6,663 nt of DNA. Origin: Chloroflexota bacterium (GTDB lineage: Bacteria; Chloroflexota; Anaerolineae; Anaerolineales; Anaerolineaceae). Shown one piece after another: positions 4,632 through 6,663 of this stretch. The notes beneath the pieces are model-generated. The model ran no database searches and was not told where the DNA came from. It saw only the letters and a program-made list of their open reading frames with translations. The DNA is taken from NCBI GenBank assembly GCA_012797215.1, contig JAAZPN010000086.1:1-6663 (forward strand), in the 5' to 3' direction. Positions within the stretch are counted from its first letter, which is position 1. Each line of letters opens with the position of its first letter. The translations under genes and the position numbers were made by a program.

Positions 4632-5273
4632 ATGCCAGCTGACAACGCCCAATCCCAGCAAGATCCGGTTATCCGCCTGTTTAAATCGGATTTCCTCGAG
4701 TTCTTTACGCACATCAGCCCACTGGCGGTGCTGGTGGTGTTCCTGCCTTTAATTAGCTTTCTGCTCTGGCGCGCGGCGCGGCTGAGCCCCACGGACTGGT
4801 GGAGGGTTCCACTGGCTTTTGCGATTGGCCTGCTCATCTGGCCGCTGGCGGAGTACCTGCTGCACCGCTTTGTTTTCCATTGGAAGCCGGCCAACCCCAG
4901 CGAACGCATGCAGCGTTTTCTCTTCCTGATGCACGGCGTCCACCACGCCCAGCCGCGCGAGAAAACCCGCCTGGTGATGCCCCCTGTGCTCAGCCTGCCC
5001 ATGGCGGCTTTATTTTATGGCTTGTTCTGGCTGGTGGTTGGCAAGCTCTTTGGCGCGCCTGCTTTTGTGGATGGCATTACGGGTGGCTTTTTGTTCGGCT
5101 ACATCATTTATGACATGACCCACTACGCGCTGCACCATTTCAGTCTGAAAAGCGCTTACTTCCGCAAACTGCGCCGGCACCACATGGCGCACCACTTTAA
5201 AACGCACAATGCCAAATATGGGGTTTCGACCTGGATTTGGGATGACGTGTTTAAGACCAACCCGGCGGAGTAG
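4632..5273 (+). CDS. fatty acid hydroxylase superfamily membrane protein, Scs7/FA2H-like
   Basis: The protein has 213 residues. Membrane segments lie at about 29-47, 58-76, 115-137 and 143-160. Histidine clusters that bind the di-metal centre are all present: H78/H83 in EYLLHRFVFH, H101/H104/H105 in HGVHH, H164/H168/H169 in HYALHH, and H183/H184/H187/H188 in HHMAHH, followed by YGVSTWIWDDVF. This spacing, the YIIYDMTHY segment and the RLVMPP block match eukaryotic fatty acid 2-hydroxylases (Scs7, FA2H), which add a hydroxyl at the alpha carbon of acyl chains or sphingolipids. The N-terminal cytochrome b5 domain of the yeast and animal enzymes is absent, so an external electron donor is needed. 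Carotenoid or sterol hydroxylases of the same superfamily are alternatives. It has its own promoter and is convergent with the next gene. Confidence 0.88.
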   Translation: MPADNAQSQQDPVIRLFKSDFLEFFTHISPLAVLVVFLPLISFLLWRAARLSPTDWWRVPLAFAIGLLIWPLAEYLLHRFVFHWKPANPSERMQRFLFLMHGVHHAQPREKTRLVMPPVLSLPMAALFYGLFWLVVGKLFGAPAFVDGITGGFLFGYIIYDMTHYALHHFSLKSAYFRKLRRHHMAHHFKTHNAKYGVSTWIWDDVFKTNPAE

Positions 5274-5307
5274 TAATCCGCAGTCAGGATTTTCAGGAAT
5301 TCAGGCC

Positions 5308-6663
5308 TTATTCCTGGGTCAGTCTGTACACCACCCAATCACTGATCATTTCTTCCGGCTCATAATAAGACATTAGCAGCCGCACTTTATCTTCTATCTG
5401 TGCGTTCTCTCCGGGAAAGTCCAAAAACCCCCAGCCTTCCATCTTTGTATCAATCATCAGCATGGGCTTGGCAGCCAAGAGCTCATCCAAAAACTCCAGC
5501 GCGCGCGCCTGCCCGGTAGGGTCCGCGTCCATCAACGGGCGCATTACCAGGTAGCGCGTGGGGCTTTCGCGCTGGGCGAAGTAATTCACGCGCGTATCCC
5601 GCCAAACCAACACCGTATCCTCCGGGCTGGTGTTCTCGCGGACGTATCGGATGGCGGCTTGCCGGGCAGGCAGGCTCTGCTGGTATACCCCGACCCGCTC
5701 CACGGTCTCCAGCCCAAAACCCAGCGCCAGCAGCGCGATAGCCAATGCCCCGACCGCCCAACGTGAAATCTTTTTTCCACCGGAGGCAGCCAGCCACTGG
5801 TCAAGCACGGAGAAAGAGGCCGCGCTGAACACTGCCAAAGCAGGCAGGATGGTCTCAAAATAATATTTGCTCACGTCGCCTGTCATCAAAATCAAAACCA
5901 GTTCCAGTGCGCCGTCCAGCAGCATGAGCGTAAAAAGGATGCTTTTAAGCGGCTCCTGTTTTTTGCGCGGGAAGAAAGCCCCCGCCAGAACGCCCAGCAC
6001 CGCGATGGGGAAAATGGGCAAACGCGCGATGTACGAAAGGTCTAAGGCGTTGCGCAAGCGGTCTGCCGTGCTTTGGGCGGCCGAAGCCGAAAATTGAAAG
6101 TTATACGCGAAGGCGGCGTCCCATAATTGCGCCAGTGCGCCCTGGCTGTAGAAGTACGCGCCAACCACGAGCAGGACCGCGCCAACCCCCGCGCTCATCA
6201 AGCCAAACTTTTTAAGCGCTCCAGGCTTGCGCCGAATCAGCTGCGCCAATAGCAGCACCCCCAGCGCCAGCCAGATGCCTACCGCTGTCTGCTTAATCAA
6301 AAAGGCCAGCCCACCCAGGAGCCCAATCAGGAAATAGCTGCGTTCGGGTTTTTCATGGTTTTCCGCCCGCGTGAAGAGCAGCAGCGCGCCAAACTGCAGC
6401 GGCAGCGTCCAGTCGGTGGTTTGGTTTCCGCCCAGAAAAATGAAAAACAGCGCAAAAAGCCACAAAAGCGTGCCAAGCGCGGCAGCCAGCGAACCAAAAT
6501 GGGCTTTCATCAGTTTGTAGCCCAGGTACGCCGCCAGAACCAAAGCCGCGCACTCCAGCGCCCAAATGCCCCAATGCGAGCCGGGAGAAAGCGCGGCGCC
6601 CAGAGCATTGATGTAAAACACCAGCGGCGGCTTATGGTCCCACAGCTGCAGGTACGGCAGGTC
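5308..6663 (-). CDS. GT39/ArnT-like polytopic glycosyltransferase (PMT_2 family), N-terminus beyond window edge
   Basis: The frame is open to the right edge, giving 451 residues ending at 5308. A GTG at 6621 could be read as a start but is simply an internal valine: the codons before it encode DLPYLQLWDHKPPL, the conserved first-loop motif of the PMT_2 family that follows the catalytic acidic residue. The real start lies outside. Many hydrophobic membrane segments follow, along with the conserved GGNQTTDW block, then KYYFETILPALAVFSA. A soluble C-terminal tail of about 140 residues begins near AIRYVRENTSPEDTVLVW. These enzymes use polyprenyl-phosphate sugars to glycosylate lipids, glycans or proteins outside the membrane; the substrate is unknown. 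Together with the GT2 gene it suggests surface glycan synthesis. Its stop lies 34 bp from the stop of the hydroxylase gene, and no good terminator is seen between them. Confidence 0.88.
   Translation of the reverse strand, partial: DLPYLQLWDHKPPLVFYINALGAALSPGSHWGIWALECAALVLAAYLGYKLMKAHFGSLAAALGTLLWLFALFFIFLGGNQTTDWTLPLQFGALLLFTRAENHEKPERSYFLIGLLGGLAFLIKQTAVGIWLALGVLLLAQLIRRKPGALKKFGLMSAGVGAVLLVVGAYFYSQGALAQLWDAAFAYNFQFSASAAQSTADRLRNALDLSYIARLPIFPIAVLGVLAGAFFPRKKQEPLKSILFTLMLLDGALELVLILMTGDVSKYYFETILPALAVFSAASFSVLDQWLAASGGKKISRWAVGALAIALLALGFGLETVERVGVYQQSLPARQAAIRYVRENTSPEDTVLVWRDTRVNYFAQRESPTRYLVMRPLMDADPTGQARALEFLDELLAAKPMLMIDTKMEGWGFLDFPGENAQIEDKVRLLMSYYEPEEMISDWVVYRLTQE

Noticed and set aside
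5294..5316. Intrinsic terminator between the hydroxylase and the GT39-type gene
   Set aside because: CAGGAAT/ATTCCTG makes a 7-bp stem with a 9-base loop, but neither strand has a T-run after it and it overlaps the GT39 stop codon.
6619..6621. GTG as the start of the GT39-type gene
   Set aside because: The frame stays open to the window edge and the upstream codons encode the conserved DHKPPL region, so the GTG is an internal valine.

Overview
The window joins two unlike halves. Positions 1 to about 2624 look like the integrase-proximal end of an integrated, plasmid-like mobile element. Positions from about 2625 to 6663 look like ordinary bacterial chromosome carrying cell-envelope genes. 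The chromosomal genes (an alanine/proline-linked SUMF1-domain lipoprotein, a GT39/ArnT-like membrane glycosyltransferase with a DHKPPL motif, a GT2 glycosyltransferase and an Scs7-like fatty acid hydroxylase) resemble what I associate with Chloroflexota, Anaerolineae type. That placement is an impression from protein style, not a measured result.

Element half, read along the minus strand from right to left: a tRNA-Lys(CUU)-like remnant (2552-2624) whose 5' acceptor strand does not pair; a complete tyrosine recombinase (start best placed at 2487, end 1549); a strong sigma70-type promoter (1417-1445) with a perfect 10-bp palindrome on its start point; a leader of about 190 nt that can fold into mutually exclusive terminator and antiterminator forms; a 62-residue ribbon-helix-helix (RHH) protein (1193-1005); a 102-bp gap; and a RepA-like RecA-fold ATPase (902 to beyond the left edge). 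Inside the gap, on the opposite strand, an extended -10 promoter is followed 35 bp later by a textbook intrinsic terminator, predicting an antisense RNA of about 66 nt. A small DNA-binding repressor, an antisense RNA in the following gap and a replication ATPase together match the copy-number control logic of plasmids such as RSF1010/R1162 (repF-repA-repC) and pMV158 (copG-repB plus RNA II).

Chromosomal half: a GT2 glycosyltransferase (minus) diverges from a SUMF1-domain lipoprotein (plus). The fatty acid 2-hydroxylase-like membrane protein follows on the plus strand with its own promoter. A GT39-type glycosyltransferase converges on it from the right and runs off the window edge. Both plus-strand genes are preceded by the same TATAATTT -10 element without an obvious -35. 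The likely shared theme is envelope glycan and lipid modification, but these genes are separate transcription units, not one operon.

The most noteworthy parts are the untranslated regions of the element (903-1004 and 1194-1480), which carry layered RNA- and protein-based regulation. No CRISPR array, rRNA or insertion sequence was seen.
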